Source: Aquamicrobium sp. LC103
GTDB taxonomy: Bacteria > Pseudomonadota > Alphaproteobacteria > Rhizobiales > Rhizobiaceae
NCBI RefSeq assembly: GCF_001014615.2
Contig: NZ_LBCQ02000012.1
Location: 62,001-126,000 of the forward strand
Direction: 5' to 3'
Length of the DNA stretch: 64,000 nt
A model generated the notes under the pieces. It was not told where the DNA came from and did not search any database. It worked only from the letters and a program-made list of their open reading frames with translations. How positions within the stretch are numbered: position 1 is the first letter of the stretch; each line of letters starts with the position of its first letter. The position numbers and the translations under genes were made by a program. Shown piece after piece: positions 43,912-51,783 of the stretch.

Positions 43912-44591
43912 TGCGCGCCGCGATCTACTTTACGCCGCCGGCGGATGCTCCCCTGACGAAGGCGGCGGCGGACTGGCTCGGCTGGGACGCATTCTCGGCA
44001 AGCCCGACCCGCAAGGCGCATCCGGCGATCGACGCGATCGTGCACGACCCGGCGCGATATGGTTTCCATGCCACCTTGCGGGCGCCGTTCCGCCTGGCAG
44101 ACGGGCGCGACCTTTCGGCGTTGGATGAGGCGCTGGCAGCCTTCGCGAAGGCCCGGCGCGGCTTCGTCATTCCCCAACTCGCGCTTTCCAGGCTCGGCGA
44201 CTTCTTCGCGCTGGTTCCCCGCTTCGCCAGCGACGAGATCCGACAGCTCGAGGGTGCGGTCGTGCGGGCCTTCGAGCCCTTCCGCGCACCGCTCACGGAG
44301 GCGGAGATCGCCCGCCGGATGCCGGACCGCCTCACCGAGCGTCAGAGACGTTATATCGACGAATGGGGCTATCCCTACGTACTCGACGAATTCCGTTTCC
44401 ACATGACTTTGACGAGCCGCATCCCGGCGCGGGAGAGCGCCGACGTGATGGGCCAGCTTTCGGAACGCTTCGGCGAATTCGCCGAAGCTCCGCTTCGCAT
44501 CGACGGGCTGGCGCTCTTCGTCGAGCCCGCGCCCGGCGAGCCCTTCCGCGTCCATTCCCGGCACCCCTTCCAGACCAATTCCCAGAGATGA
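43911..44591 (+). CDS. DUF1045 phosphonate-operon protein, 2H-phosphoesterase-like
   Basis: This 226-residue protein belongs to the DUF1045 family found in phn operons. Two HxT motifs are visible, H53-A-T55 ('YGFHATLRAPF') and H164-M-T166 ('FRFHMTLTSR'), about 110 residues apart, which is the signature of the 2H phosphoesterase superfamily. That superfamily opens cyclic phosphates. C-P lyase makes 5-phosphoribosyl 1,2-cyclic phosphate, normally opened by PhnP, and no phnP is seen in this window. This protein is therefore a candidate for that step (inference). It is coupled to phnE and sits 4 bp before phnM. Confidence 0.85.
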   Translation: MRAAIYFTPPADAPLTKAAADWLGWDAFSASPTRKAHPAIDAIVHDPARYGFHATLRAPFRLADGRDLSALDEALAAFAKARRGFVIPQLALSRLGDFFALVPRFASDEIRQLEGAVVRAFEPFRAPLTEAEIARRMPDRLTERQRRYIDEWGYPYVLDEFRFHMTLTSRIPARESADVMGQLSERFGEFAEAPLRIDGLALFVEPAPGEPFRVHSRHPFQTNSQR

Positions 44592-44595
44592 CCCG

Positions 44596-45735
44596 ATGAC
44601 CAGTGAAATCGTCCTGAACAACGCAAAGATAGTGCTGGCGGACCGTGTGCTTGAAGGTCATCTCGTCGTGCGCGACGGTGCAATCGCGGAGATCGGCGAG
44701 GGGAGGGGCGGAGCCGGCGAGGATCTTGGCGGCGACTATCTCCTGCCGGGGCTCGTCGAGCTGCACACCGACCATCTCGAAGGGCATTTCATGCCCCGGC
44801 CGAAGGTGCGTTGGAACAAGATGGCCTCCGTGCAGGCGCACGACGCCCAGGTTGCCGCGTCCGGCATCACGACCGTCTTCGACGCGCTGCGCGTCGGCAT
44901 GGACGAGGACGCCAACATCACCGCAGCCGACATGCGCGAAATGGCCGACACGATTGCGGTTGCCGTGGATGAGCGCCGGCTGCGCGCCGATCACTATATC
45001 CATTTGCGCTGCGAGGTTTCGGCGGCGGACGTGCTCGAAGGCTTCGAGTTGATGCAGGGAAACCAGCGCCTGCGCCTGGCCTCGCTCATGGACCACGCGC
45101 CGGGCCAGCGGCAGTTCATCAGCATGGAGACCTACCGCACCTATTATCAGGGCAAGATGAAGCTTTCCGACAGCGAGTTCGACGCATTCTGCGAGAGGCG
45201 CATGCGCCAGTCGCAGGAGAATGCGCCACGCAACCGCCCGGTCATTGCCGAGCGGTGCAGGCAGGCCGGCATCACGCTCGCCTCGCATGACGACGCCACC
45301 ACGGAACACGTACGGGAGGCGTTGGAACTTGGCACGGCGCTCGCCGAATTCCCCACGACCGCGGAAGCCGCGGGCGCATCCGCGGCCGCCGGCATGAAGG
45401 TCCTGATGGGCGCCCCCAACGTCGTGCGCGGCGGCTCCCATTCGGGCAACATCTCGGCGCTCGATCTCCACCGCTCCGGCCATCTCGATGTTCTGTCGTC
45501 GGACTACGTACCGTTCAGCCTCATGCAGGCGGTATTCGTGCTGGCGGAAAGGGAGGAGGCAGGCCTGCCGGCGGCGGTCCGGCTGGTGACGAAGCATCCG
45601 GCCGAGGTGAGCGGGCTTGTCGACCGCGGCGAGATCGCGCCGAAAAAGCGCGCCGATCTGGTGCGTGTCCGCGCCGCGCCGGAAATGCCGCCGATCGTCC
45701 GATCGGTGTGGCGCACGGGCGAGCGCGTCGCCTGA
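44596..45735 (+). CDS. phnM: Ribosyl-phosphonate triphosphate pyrophosphohydrolase PhnM
   Basis: This 379-residue amidohydrolase-fold PhnM has the N-terminal 'ELHTDHLEGHF' metal His pair, 'CEVSAADVLEGFE', 'MDHAPGQRQF', 'ASHDDAT' and the C-terminal 'LSSDYVPFSLMQAVF' Asp. It removes pyrophosphate from 5-triphosphoribosyl 1-phosphonate to give the substrate of PhnJ. The stop overlaps the phnN ATG. Confidence 0.96.
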   Translation: MTSEIVLNNAKIVLADRVLEGHLVVRDGAIAEIGEGRGGAGEDLGGDYLLPGLVELHTDHLEGHFMPRPKVRWNKMASVQAHDAQVAASGITTVFDALRVGMDEDANITAADMREMADTIAVAVDERRLRADHYIHLRCEVSAADVLEGFELMQGNQRLRLASLMDHAPGQRQFISMETYRTYYQGKMKLSDSEFDAFCERRMRQSQENAPRNRPVIAERCRQAGITLASHDDATTEHVREALELGTALAEFPTTAEAAGASAAAGMKVLMGAPNVVRGGSHSGNISALDLHRSGHLDVLSSDYVPFSLMQAVFVLAEREEAGLPAAVRLVTKHPAEVSGLVDRGEIAPKKRADLVRVRAAPEMPPIVRSVWRTGERVA

Positions 45736-46364
45736 TGGCATTCGTCGACCGTGATCTGGCGGTGCCGATCGAGAGCAGCGCGCGCCCGACTTTCATCGCG
45801 GTCGTTGGGCCGAGCGGGGCGGGCAAGGACAGCCTTATTGCGGTCGCCCGCGAGCGGCTTGCCGAAGACGACCGCTTCGTCTTCGCGCGCCGGATCGTGA
45901 CGCGTGAGGCCGATCCGGATCTGGAGGATCACGACTGTCTCGACGCGAAGGGGTTTCAGGCAGCCGCGGAAGCGGGACGGTTCTGCGTCTCCTGGCAGGC
46001 ACATGGCCTTTCCTATGGCCTGCCGGCGTCGCTGCTGGACGACTATGCCTCGGGCAGGGTCGTCATCGCCAACGTCTCGCGCAAGGCGCTGGATGAAATC
46101 GCCGCCGGCTTTCCCGCGCTTCACGTCGTCGAGGTGACGGCGCCCGGCCATGTGCTGATGGAGCGCCTGCTTTCGCGCGGTCGCGAAACGCGCGAGGAGG
46201 TCGCGCGTCGCGTGGCCCGCGCTATCGAGCAGGGAGTGCCGGCCGGCGGCTGGACTTACCGCAAGATAGAGAATGCGGGCGGGCTCGATGAGGCGGCCGC
46301 GGATTTCGTTCGGACCTTGCGTTCGATCGCGGCACGGCCAGGCGAAGATACGGCCGCCGGATAG
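45735..46364 (+). CDS. phnN: Ribose 1,5-bisphosphate phosphokinase PhnN
   Basis: This 209-residue P-loop kinase of the guanylate-kinase fold has Walker A 'GPSGAGKDS' at about 25-33, 'FARRIVTREADPDLEDHDCLD' as the PhnN-specific lid region and 'SWQAHGLSYGLP'. It phosphorylates ribose 1,5-bisphosphate to PRPP, feeding the ribose moiety back to nucleotide synthesis. The start at 45735 overlaps the phnM stop. It ends the phn operon, converging with a DUF982 gene 6 bp away. Confidence 0.95.
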   Translation: MAFVDRDLAVPIESSARPTFIAVVGPSGAGKDSLIAVARERLAEDDRFVFARRIVTREADPDLEDHDCLDAKGFQAAAEAGRFCVSWQAHGLSYGLPASLLDDYASGRVVIANVSRKALDEIAAGFPALHVVEVTAPGHVLMERLLSRGRETREEVARRVARAIEQGVPAGGWTYRKIENAGGLDEAAADFVRTLRSIAARPGEDTAAG

Positions 46365-46370
46365 GACCCC

Positions 46371-46667
46371 TCATCCGTGGATGTGCGTTGTCTCGCCTTC
46401 CCAATGGAGCGGGTCGTACATCATGTCCTTGGACAGCAGGCCGCATACGCGGGCGAAGCTCATGAAAGCCTTGCGGGCTTCCTCCTCGGATTCCGCATCG
46501 ACCGTCGCGGCGAAGCAGGCCGACATCGCGCGCTCGTAGATCGGCCCGTCCTGATGCGGCCAGGCGAGCAGAAAATCCAGTGCCTGCGCGGCGCTATAGA
46601 ATTCGGTGACCGGCTCGCCGTCGCGGATGATGATGCGGACCGGCAAGCGGAACTGTGCTGCGTCCAT
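46371..46667 (-). CDS. DUF982 small protein
   Basis: This ~98-residue protein has a pattern of DUF982, a small family largely restricted to rhizobia-like alphaproteobacteria with no known function: 'PVRIIIRDGEPVTEFYSAAQALDFLLAWP' followed by 'ARKAFMSFARVCGLL'. I see no signal peptide or membrane span. The ATG at 46667 is preceded by AAGGG; an alternative start lies 24 nt upstream. A second, divergent copy lies 186 bp upstream on the same strand. Confidence 0.8.
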   Translation of the reverse strand: MDAAQFRLPVRIIIRDGEPVTEFYSAAQALDFLLAWPHQDGPIYERAMSACFAATVDAESEEEARKAFMSFARVCGLLSKDMMYDPLHWEGETTHIHG

Positions 46668-46853
46668 CGGTGTAACCCTTCGCCTCGCCAAGACACCAAG
46701 CTGGCAAGTCCCATGAATGTGGGACCCGGCGCTGAAGTTTCAATATCACTTTTGGGACGAGGCGGCGGTAAACAAGATGTGCTTTCGACTGATCCCGGCA
46801 GGTGATGTAAGGATCTGCCCGGAATTCACTGCGCTTCTGCCTGAAAACCGATC

Positions 46854-47111
46854 TTATTTGTTCAGCGGAGGGTAGAGAAGTATATGCGCGTCCTTCGCCG
46901 CCGCGATGAACGCATTGCGCGCATGGCTCGGCGGCTTGTTGCCCTTTATGACGTCGAGGCAGGCTTTCATGGCCTTGACGCGCTTTTCGCTTTCCATCGG
47001 CCATTCGCGCAGAAGTATCTGCGCGGCGTCGCGCGTGGATATCACGACCCGATCTCTGTCGATCCGGCCGGGCTGTATGACAACGGGTTTGTGAAACGGT
47101 TTCTTACTCAT
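46854..47111 (-). CDS. DUF982 small protein, second copy
   Basis: This is an 85-residue protein with the same layout as the neighbouring DUF982 gene: an N-terminal beta segment 'KPVVIQPGRIDRDRVVISTRDAAQILLREWP' and the C-terminal helix 'ARNAFIAAAKDAHILL'. It is shorter and more basic at the N terminus. The two are tandem paralogues that have diverged strongly. No function is known. Confidence 0.78.
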   Translation of the reverse strand: MSKKPFHKPVVIQPGRIDRDRVVISTRDAAQILLREWPMESEKRVKAMKACLDVIKGNKPPSHARNAFIAAAKDAHILLYPPLNK

Positions 47112-47239
47112 AGTCCTGCGGCGCTTGTTTACTCTGAAAATCGCCGAAAATTTGTCTTTCGCGGCAAAAAATTAAGGCCGGATGAAGAAAATGCCGTTTC
47201 GCGAACCCAGTGGTTGCCGTGGAGACTGTGTTTTACACG

Positions 47240-48361
47240 TCAGGAGCGTGAATCATCTCCGGCAGCGCCGGTATAGCATTCCGAGATCGCTCGCTCGGCG
47301 GCATCGAGATCGACCGGCCGGCCGCGTCTTTGAAGGGCATCACCCAGCGCAAGCACATTCTCAAGGACGATCTCCCGCCGCGCCCGCGACCCCGTGTGAT
47401 TGAGGCGGACGAGATTTTCAGAATTCGCGCCGACACCTCCGTCTATGTTCGCCGCGACGACGGCGGGGTCGCGCAGCATCTCCTCCGCGTCGCAGCCTTC
47501 AGGGAGGAGGGCGGTGGTGACGAGATTGGAAGCGGCGCCACCCGGTGCCCAGAGCCGCAGACCGAGCGCGCGCAAGCCCGCCCGCGTCGCTGCGCCGGTG
47601 AGCGCGTGGCGGGCTATCGCCGCCTCGAGGCCTTCCGCCTCGATCCTGTCGAGTGCCGCTTCCATCGCATAAAACTCCAGCGCCGACGGCATTCCGGGCG
47701 GCACGCCGCGGCCGGTGTCCAGCCAGTTCCGCTTGAGGTCGGCGAGCGACAGCACGGAAGAGGTTGGTGCGTCCAAGCGATCGACGATTTCGAGTGCCCG
47801 TGCGCTCACTGCGACAGCGGAAAGCCCGGACGACCCGCCGAGCGCCTTTTGCGGACCGATGACGGCGACATCTATGCCGAGATCGTCGACGTCGAGATCG
47901 TGCCCGCCGACGGAGGCTACGGCGTCGAGCACGATGAGCGCGCCTCGCGAGTTGGCAAGCCGGACAATCTCCGGCAAAGGATTGAGGATTCCGGTTGCGG
48001 ATTCGGCGTGCACCAGAGCGACGAGATTGGTCCGCGGCCGGTTTTCCAGCGCCTCGGTGAAGGCTTCGACGGTCACCGGCTGGCCGGGTTCGGCGACGAG
48101 GTCGACGGTTTCGGCGCCAGCGCGCCGCAGCCAGTCGCCGAACAATCTTCCATAAGGGCTGGTGACGACGTTGAGTGCGCGGATTTCCGGATTGCCAAGG
48201 CTGGTGGCGACCGCTTCCAGCGCCACGATCGCTTCTCCCTGGACAAGAAGCACGGGATTGCGCGTACGCAGAAGCGCGGCGATGCGGTCGGCAAGAATGG
48301 CGTATCCCGGGGGAGGATAAGCCGGGAGATCGAGCAGATCGGGTCTCTTGGGATCAGTCAT
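47240..48361 (-). CDS. Class V aminotransferase (PLP-dependent)
   Basis: This is a 373-residue fold-type I PLP enzyme of the aminotransferase class V group (serine-glyoxylate / alanine-glyoxylate / pyridoxamine-pyruvate branch). The PLP Lys is in 'VAVIGPQKALGGSSGL' and the PLP-binding Asp in 'ALIVLDAVASVGG'. It overlaps the upstream ATPase gene by 8 nt and is the last gene of the peptide-importer operon, so it probably transaminates an amino acid released from the imported peptide. The exact substrate pair is unknown. Confidence 0.85.
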   Translation of the reverse strand: MTDPKRPDLLDLPAYPPPGYAILADRIAALLRTRNPVLLVQGEAIVALEAVATSLGNPEIRALNVVTSPYGRLFGDWLRRAGAETVDLVAEPGQPVTVEAFTEALENRPRTNLVALVHAESATGILNPLPEIVRLANSRGALIVLDAVASVGGHDLDVDDLGIDVAVIGPQKALGGSSGLSAVAVSARALEIVDRLDAPTSSVLSLADLKRNWLDTGRGVPPGMPSALEFYAMEAALDRIEAEGLEAAIARHALTGAATRAGLRALGLRLWAPGGAASNLVTTALLPEGCDAEEMLRDPAVVAANIDGGVGANSENLVRLNHTGSRARREIVLENVLALGDALQRRGRPVDLDAAERAISECYTGAAGDDSRS

Positions 48362-49142
48362 TCGCTTTGCCTTGCGGATTGAAGCGCGGCACGGCTGCGA
48401 CGAGCTCCCGGCCGGTTTCGGAGCGCGGGCGGGCCGTCACCGCGCTCGCGGGGCCCTCCTCGACGATCCGACCATGGTCCATGATCGCGATACGGTGGGA
48501 AACGGCGCGGATCACGGCGAGATCGTGCGAAATGAAGAGATAGCTCAGTCCCTCCGCTCGCTGCAATTCGACGAGCAGGTCGAGGATCTGTCCGCGAACG
48601 GTCACGTCGAGCGCCGAAACCGCCTCGTCGAGGACGATCATATCGGGACGCGTGGCGATGGCGCGGGCGATGGCCACGCGTTGACGCTGTCCACCGGAAA
48701 TCGCATTGATGGAGCGATGCATGAGTTCGGCGGGAAGCCCGACCCGCTCCAGCAGCCCCATGATCGCGGCCGGGCGCCCGGGGCGATCCCCAATGCCGTG
48801 GATGCGCAACGGATCGGCCAGCGCATCGAATACCGTGGCGCGCGGGTTGAAGGCGGCGAGCGGATCCTGGAACACCATCTGAATGCGTTTTCGCATCCTG
48901 CGCAACGGCGCGCCGCGCAGCGCGAGGAGATCGACGCCGGCGAATTCCACCCGACCGCCATCGGGCTCGATGAGGCGAAGCAATACGCGGGCAAGCGTCG
49001 ACTTGCCGCTTCCGGACGGGCCCACGAGCCCCAGCGTCTCGCCCGCCGCAAGCGTTAACGACACGTCCTCGATCGCCACCGTGGCCCTGGCGCCCGAATA
49101 GGCCTTCCTCAAGCCGTCGACCTTGAGCAAGAGCGTGCTCAT
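48354..49142 (-). CDS. Peptide ABC importer ATP-binding protein (DppF/OppF type)
   Basis: This 262-residue ATPase has Walker A '[15 protein letters not shown]', the 'MVFQDPLAAFNPRATV' Q-loop typical of peptide/nickel importers, signature '[15 protein letters not shown]' and Walker B 'MIVLDEAVSALDV'. Note Ala for Pro after the catalytic Glu ('DEAVSALD'), which is common in DppF. It pairs with the DppD-type ATPase, overlapping by 4 nt. Confidence 0.93.
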   Translation of the reverse strand: MSTLLLKVDGLRKAYSGARATVAIEDVSLTLAAGETLGLVGPSGSGKSTLARVLLRLIEPDGGRVEFAGVDLLALRGAPLRRMRKRIQMVFQDPLAAFNPRATVFDALADPLRIHGIGDRPGRPAAIMGLLERVGLPAELMHRSINAISGGQRQRVAIARAIATRPDMIVLDEAVSALDVTVRGQILDLLVELQRAEGLSYLFISHDLAVIRAVSHRIAIMDHGRIVEEGPASAVTARPRSETGRELVAAVPRFNPQGKAND

Positions 49143-49933
49143 GCCTGCGCGCCTTCTATCAGCGGCGGCGTGGCCAGGTCGATATGGCTGTCGATCAGCA
49201 GTCTTGTGTAAGCTCGGCTCGGGCGCGAAAGCACCTCGTCGGCCGCGCCCGCCTCGACCAGCCTCGATTCATGGAAGACGGCCACCGCATCGGCGAAGCC
49301 AGAGGCTAGCGCGATATCATGGGTGATGAAGAGCAGCGCCATGCCGCTTTCGCTCACCAGCCGGTCGAGCAGCGAGACGATTTCGCGCTGCACGATCGTG
49401 TCGAGCGCGCTGGTCGGCTCGTCGGCAATGAGAAGCTTCGGCTGCGCGGCGATCGCGACGGCAATCGCCACGCGCTGTCTTTGACCTCCGGAGAGCTGGT
49501 GCGGATAGGCCCGCAAAGCTGCTTCCGGCTGGGGGATGCGCACACGTTCGAGCAGATCGCACGCATGTATGTACGCCTCCCTCCAACCAAACCCGAGATG
49601 ATTCTTTGCCACCTCGGCGATCTGTTCGCCGATGCTCAGCACCGGATCGAGGCTCGCGCCGGGGTCCTGGAAGACGAAGCCGATGTCGCGGCCAGGAGCC
49701 GGAAGGTGAGGAAGGCCGGGCCAGGCTATCTCTCCCTCGACGAGCGCGTCGTTCGGCAACAGGTCGGTGATGGCGAGCGCCAGCGTGCTCTTGCCCGAGC
49801 CGCTTTCGCCGATGACGGCAAGCCGTTTTCCCGCCTCAATCGCCAGATCGACCTGCGAAAGCGCGGCGGTGCGGCCGTTTTCGGTGCGATAGGCGACCGA
49901 AAGATTTTCGATTTCGGCGAGAACGGCGCTCAA
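49139..49933 (-). CDS. Peptide ABC importer ATP-binding protein (DppD/OppD type)
   Basis: This ~264-residue ATPase has Walker A '[14 protein letters not shown]', 'FVFQDPGASLDPVLSIGEQI', signature '[15 protein letters not shown]' and Walker B 'KLLIADEPTSALDT'. The start is a TTG at 49933 overlapping the permease stop as TTGA; a much longer open frame upstream runs antiparallel to codons of the permease in another frame and is not coding. DppD proteins are usually about 320 residues with a C-terminal Fe-S-like Cys motif; this one is shorter and lacks it. Confidence 0.9.
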   Translation of the reverse strand: MSAVLAEIENLSVAYRTENGRTAALSQVDLAIEAGKRLAVIGESGSGKSTLALAITDLLPNDALVEGEIAWPGLPHLPAPGRDIGFVFQDPGASLDPVLSIGEQIAEVAKNHLGFGWREAYIHACDLLERVRIPQPEAALRAYPHQLSGGQRQRVAIAVAIAAQPKLLIADEPTSALDTIVQREIVSLLDRLVSESGMALLFITHDIALASGFADAVAVFHESRLVEAGAADEVLSRPSRAYTRLLIDSHIDLATPPLIEGAQA

Positions 49934-50760
49934 TTTGTCGTCTTTCTTGCCGAGATTGCGTCCGAGAGGCCTTCGGAAAACAGGTAGACGCCGAGAACGG
50001 TGACCACCAGGCCGAAGCCCGGAATGATGGAGAGGAAAGGCGCGGAACGCAGCACATTGCGCCCTTCCGCGATCATCGAGCCCCAGGTGACGATGTTCGG
50101 GTCGCCGAGCCCGAGAAAGGAAAGCGCGGCCTCGATGAGAACGGCCGAGGCGACGATCACCGAGCTCAGGGCGAGCACGGGCGGCAAGGCATGCGGCAAG
50201 ACCTGCCTGAGGGCGATTTCGAGGGGATGCATGCCGATGACACGGGCGGCCGCGACATAGTCGCGCTCGCGGATCGACAGCACCTCGGCGCGGGCGAGCC
50301 TTGCCGGCCCGGTCCACGCGCCGAGCGCGATCGCGATGATCACCACCGTCAGCGATGCACCGGTGACGCTGACGAAGGCGAGCGCCAGCAGGAAGCTCGG
50401 CACGATCTGGAAGGCATCGACGATGCGCATCAGGGCTTCGTCCACGAGCCCGCCGGCGAAGCCGGCGATCGTTCCGACCAGCGCCCCGACGATGACGGCG
50501 ACCGCCGCCGCGGCGATGCCGACGGCAAGCGAGGCGCGGGCGCCGTGGACGAGACCGGCGAGCACGTCGCGGCCGAGGCGGTCGGTGCCGAGTGGGAAGG
50601 CGGCGTCGGTGAAGGGCGGCAGCAGGGCCGGCCCGGCGATTGAAAGCGGGTCGCTCGGGAAGATGATGGGCGCGAGGAGCGCCGCCAGTGCCAGCAGGCA
50701 GAGCATGATCGTGCCGGCGAGCCCTTCCGGGGTGCGAAGCAGCCGCTTCAGCACCGTCAT
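49930..50760 (-). CDS. Peptide ABC importer permease (DppC type)
   Basis: This 276-residue permease has an OppC N-terminal region and the BPD_transp_1 domain. Landmarks are 'FPLGTDRLGRDVLAGLVHGARASLAVG' and the EAA loop 'YVAAARVIGMHPLEIALRQVLPHALPP'. It has about six membrane spans. It overlaps the DppB-type gene by ATGA and the next ATPase by TTGA. Confidence 0.94.
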   Translation of the reverse strand: MTVLKRLLRTPEGLAGTIMLCLLALAALLAPIIFPSDPLSIAGPALLPPFTDAAFPLGTDRLGRDVLAGLVHGARASLAVGIAAAAVAVIVGALVGTIAGFAGGLVDEALMRIVDAFQIVPSFLLALAFVSVTGASLTVVIIAIALGAWTGPARLARAEVLSIRERDYVAAARVIGMHPLEIALRQVLPHALPPVLALSSVIVASAVLIEAALSFLGLGDPNIVTWGSMIAEGRNVLRSAPFLSIIPGFGLVVTVLGVYLFSEGLSDAISARKTTN

Positions 50761-51746
50761 GTCGTCGCTCCCGAAGCGCCGACGCGCGGGTCAAGCAGTG
50801 CATAGGCGATGTCGACCAGCAGGTTGACCAGGATCACCAGCAGGGCGCTGACGATGATGATGCCGATCAGCAGCGGCGCGTCGCGACCGGCCACCGCCTC
50901 CTGCGCGAGGCGACCGAAGCCGGGAATGGCGAAGACGCTTTCGATCACCACGCTGCCGCCGAGCATGGAGGCCGCCTGCAGGCCGAGCATCGTGACGAGC
51001 GGCAGTAGCGCGTTGCGGGCAATGTGGCGCAGCACGATGCGGCGCCGGCTCAGGCCCTTCGCGCGCTGGGCGAGGGCGAAGTCCTGCCGCCACGCCTGCG
51101 CCATCCCCGCCCGCATCATGCGCAGGAAGAGCGCGAGATAGATGAAGCCGAGCGCGCCGACCGGCAGGATCAGGTGCCGTGCGATGTCGAGCGCGCGCTC
51201 GAATCCTTGCTTGCCGGAGGCGATGGTCTCGATTCCGGAGGTCGGCAGCCAGCGCAACTGCACTGCGAAGACGATGCTGAGCACCAGCCCGAGCCAGAAG
51301 CTCGGAACGGCGTAAAGCGCCAGCGAGCCGACCGACAACACCCGGTCGCTCATGCTTCCCGGCCGCGCGCCGGCCACGATGCCGAGGATCGAGCCGAGGC
51401 CGAAGGACAGCGCGAGCGCGCTTCCCATCAGCCAGATGGTGTTGGGCAGCCTCTCCAGTATGACGTCGAGAATCGGACGGCCGAACGTCACCGACCAGCC
51501 GAGATCGAGCCGGGCGAGAGAGGTTAGGTAGAGCCAAAGCCGCGCGCCGAGCGACTGGTCGAGCCCGTAGCTGGCGCGCAGCGACTGAACCAGCGCCGGA
51601 TCGCCGCCGCCGATCGAAAGCACATAGGCGTCCACGGCATCGCCGGGTGCGGCCTCGAGCAGCAGGAACGTGCCGACGATGACGATCAACAGCACCGGAA
51701 TGCTGCTGATCAGGCGGCGTCTAAGCAGGTGAAAGGCGCGTTGCAT
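50757..51746 (-). CDS. Peptide ABC importer permease (DppB type)
   Basis: This 329-residue permease has an N-terminal span 'LISSIPVLLIVIVGTFLLLEAAPGDAV', the periplasmic domain with 'LRASYGLDQSLGARLWLYLTSLARLDLGWSVTFGRPI', and the DppB EAA region 'WRQDFALAQRAKGLSRRRIVLRHIARNALLP'. It heterodimerises with the DppC-type permease. It lies 37 bp downstream of the binding-protein gene. Confidence 0.95.
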   Translation of the reverse strand: MQRAFHLLRRRLISSIPVLLIVIVGTFLLLEAAPGDAVDAYVLSIGGGDPALVQSLRASYGLDQSLGARLWLYLTSLARLDLGWSVTFGRPILDVILERLPNTIWLMGSALALSFGLGSILGIVAGARPGSMSDRVLSVGSLALYAVPSFWLGLVLSIVFAVQLRWLPTSGIETIASGKQGFERALDIARHLILPVGALGFIYLALFLRMMRAGMAQAWRQDFALAQRAKGLSRRRIVLRHIARNALLPLVTMLGLQAASMLGGSVVIESVFAIPGFGRLAQEAVAGRDAPLLIGIIIVSALLVILVNLLVDIAYALLDPRVGASGATT

Positions 51747-51783
51747 GCGAAGCGGGTATCCGTCGGTTGGCCCGACAGTTCTA

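Noticed and set aside
49934-50803. N-terminal extension of the DppD-type ATPase to ~554 residues
   Set aside because: The extension overlaps the DppC permease in another frame, is Arg-rich without domain features, and the TTG at 49933 gives a normal ABC start.
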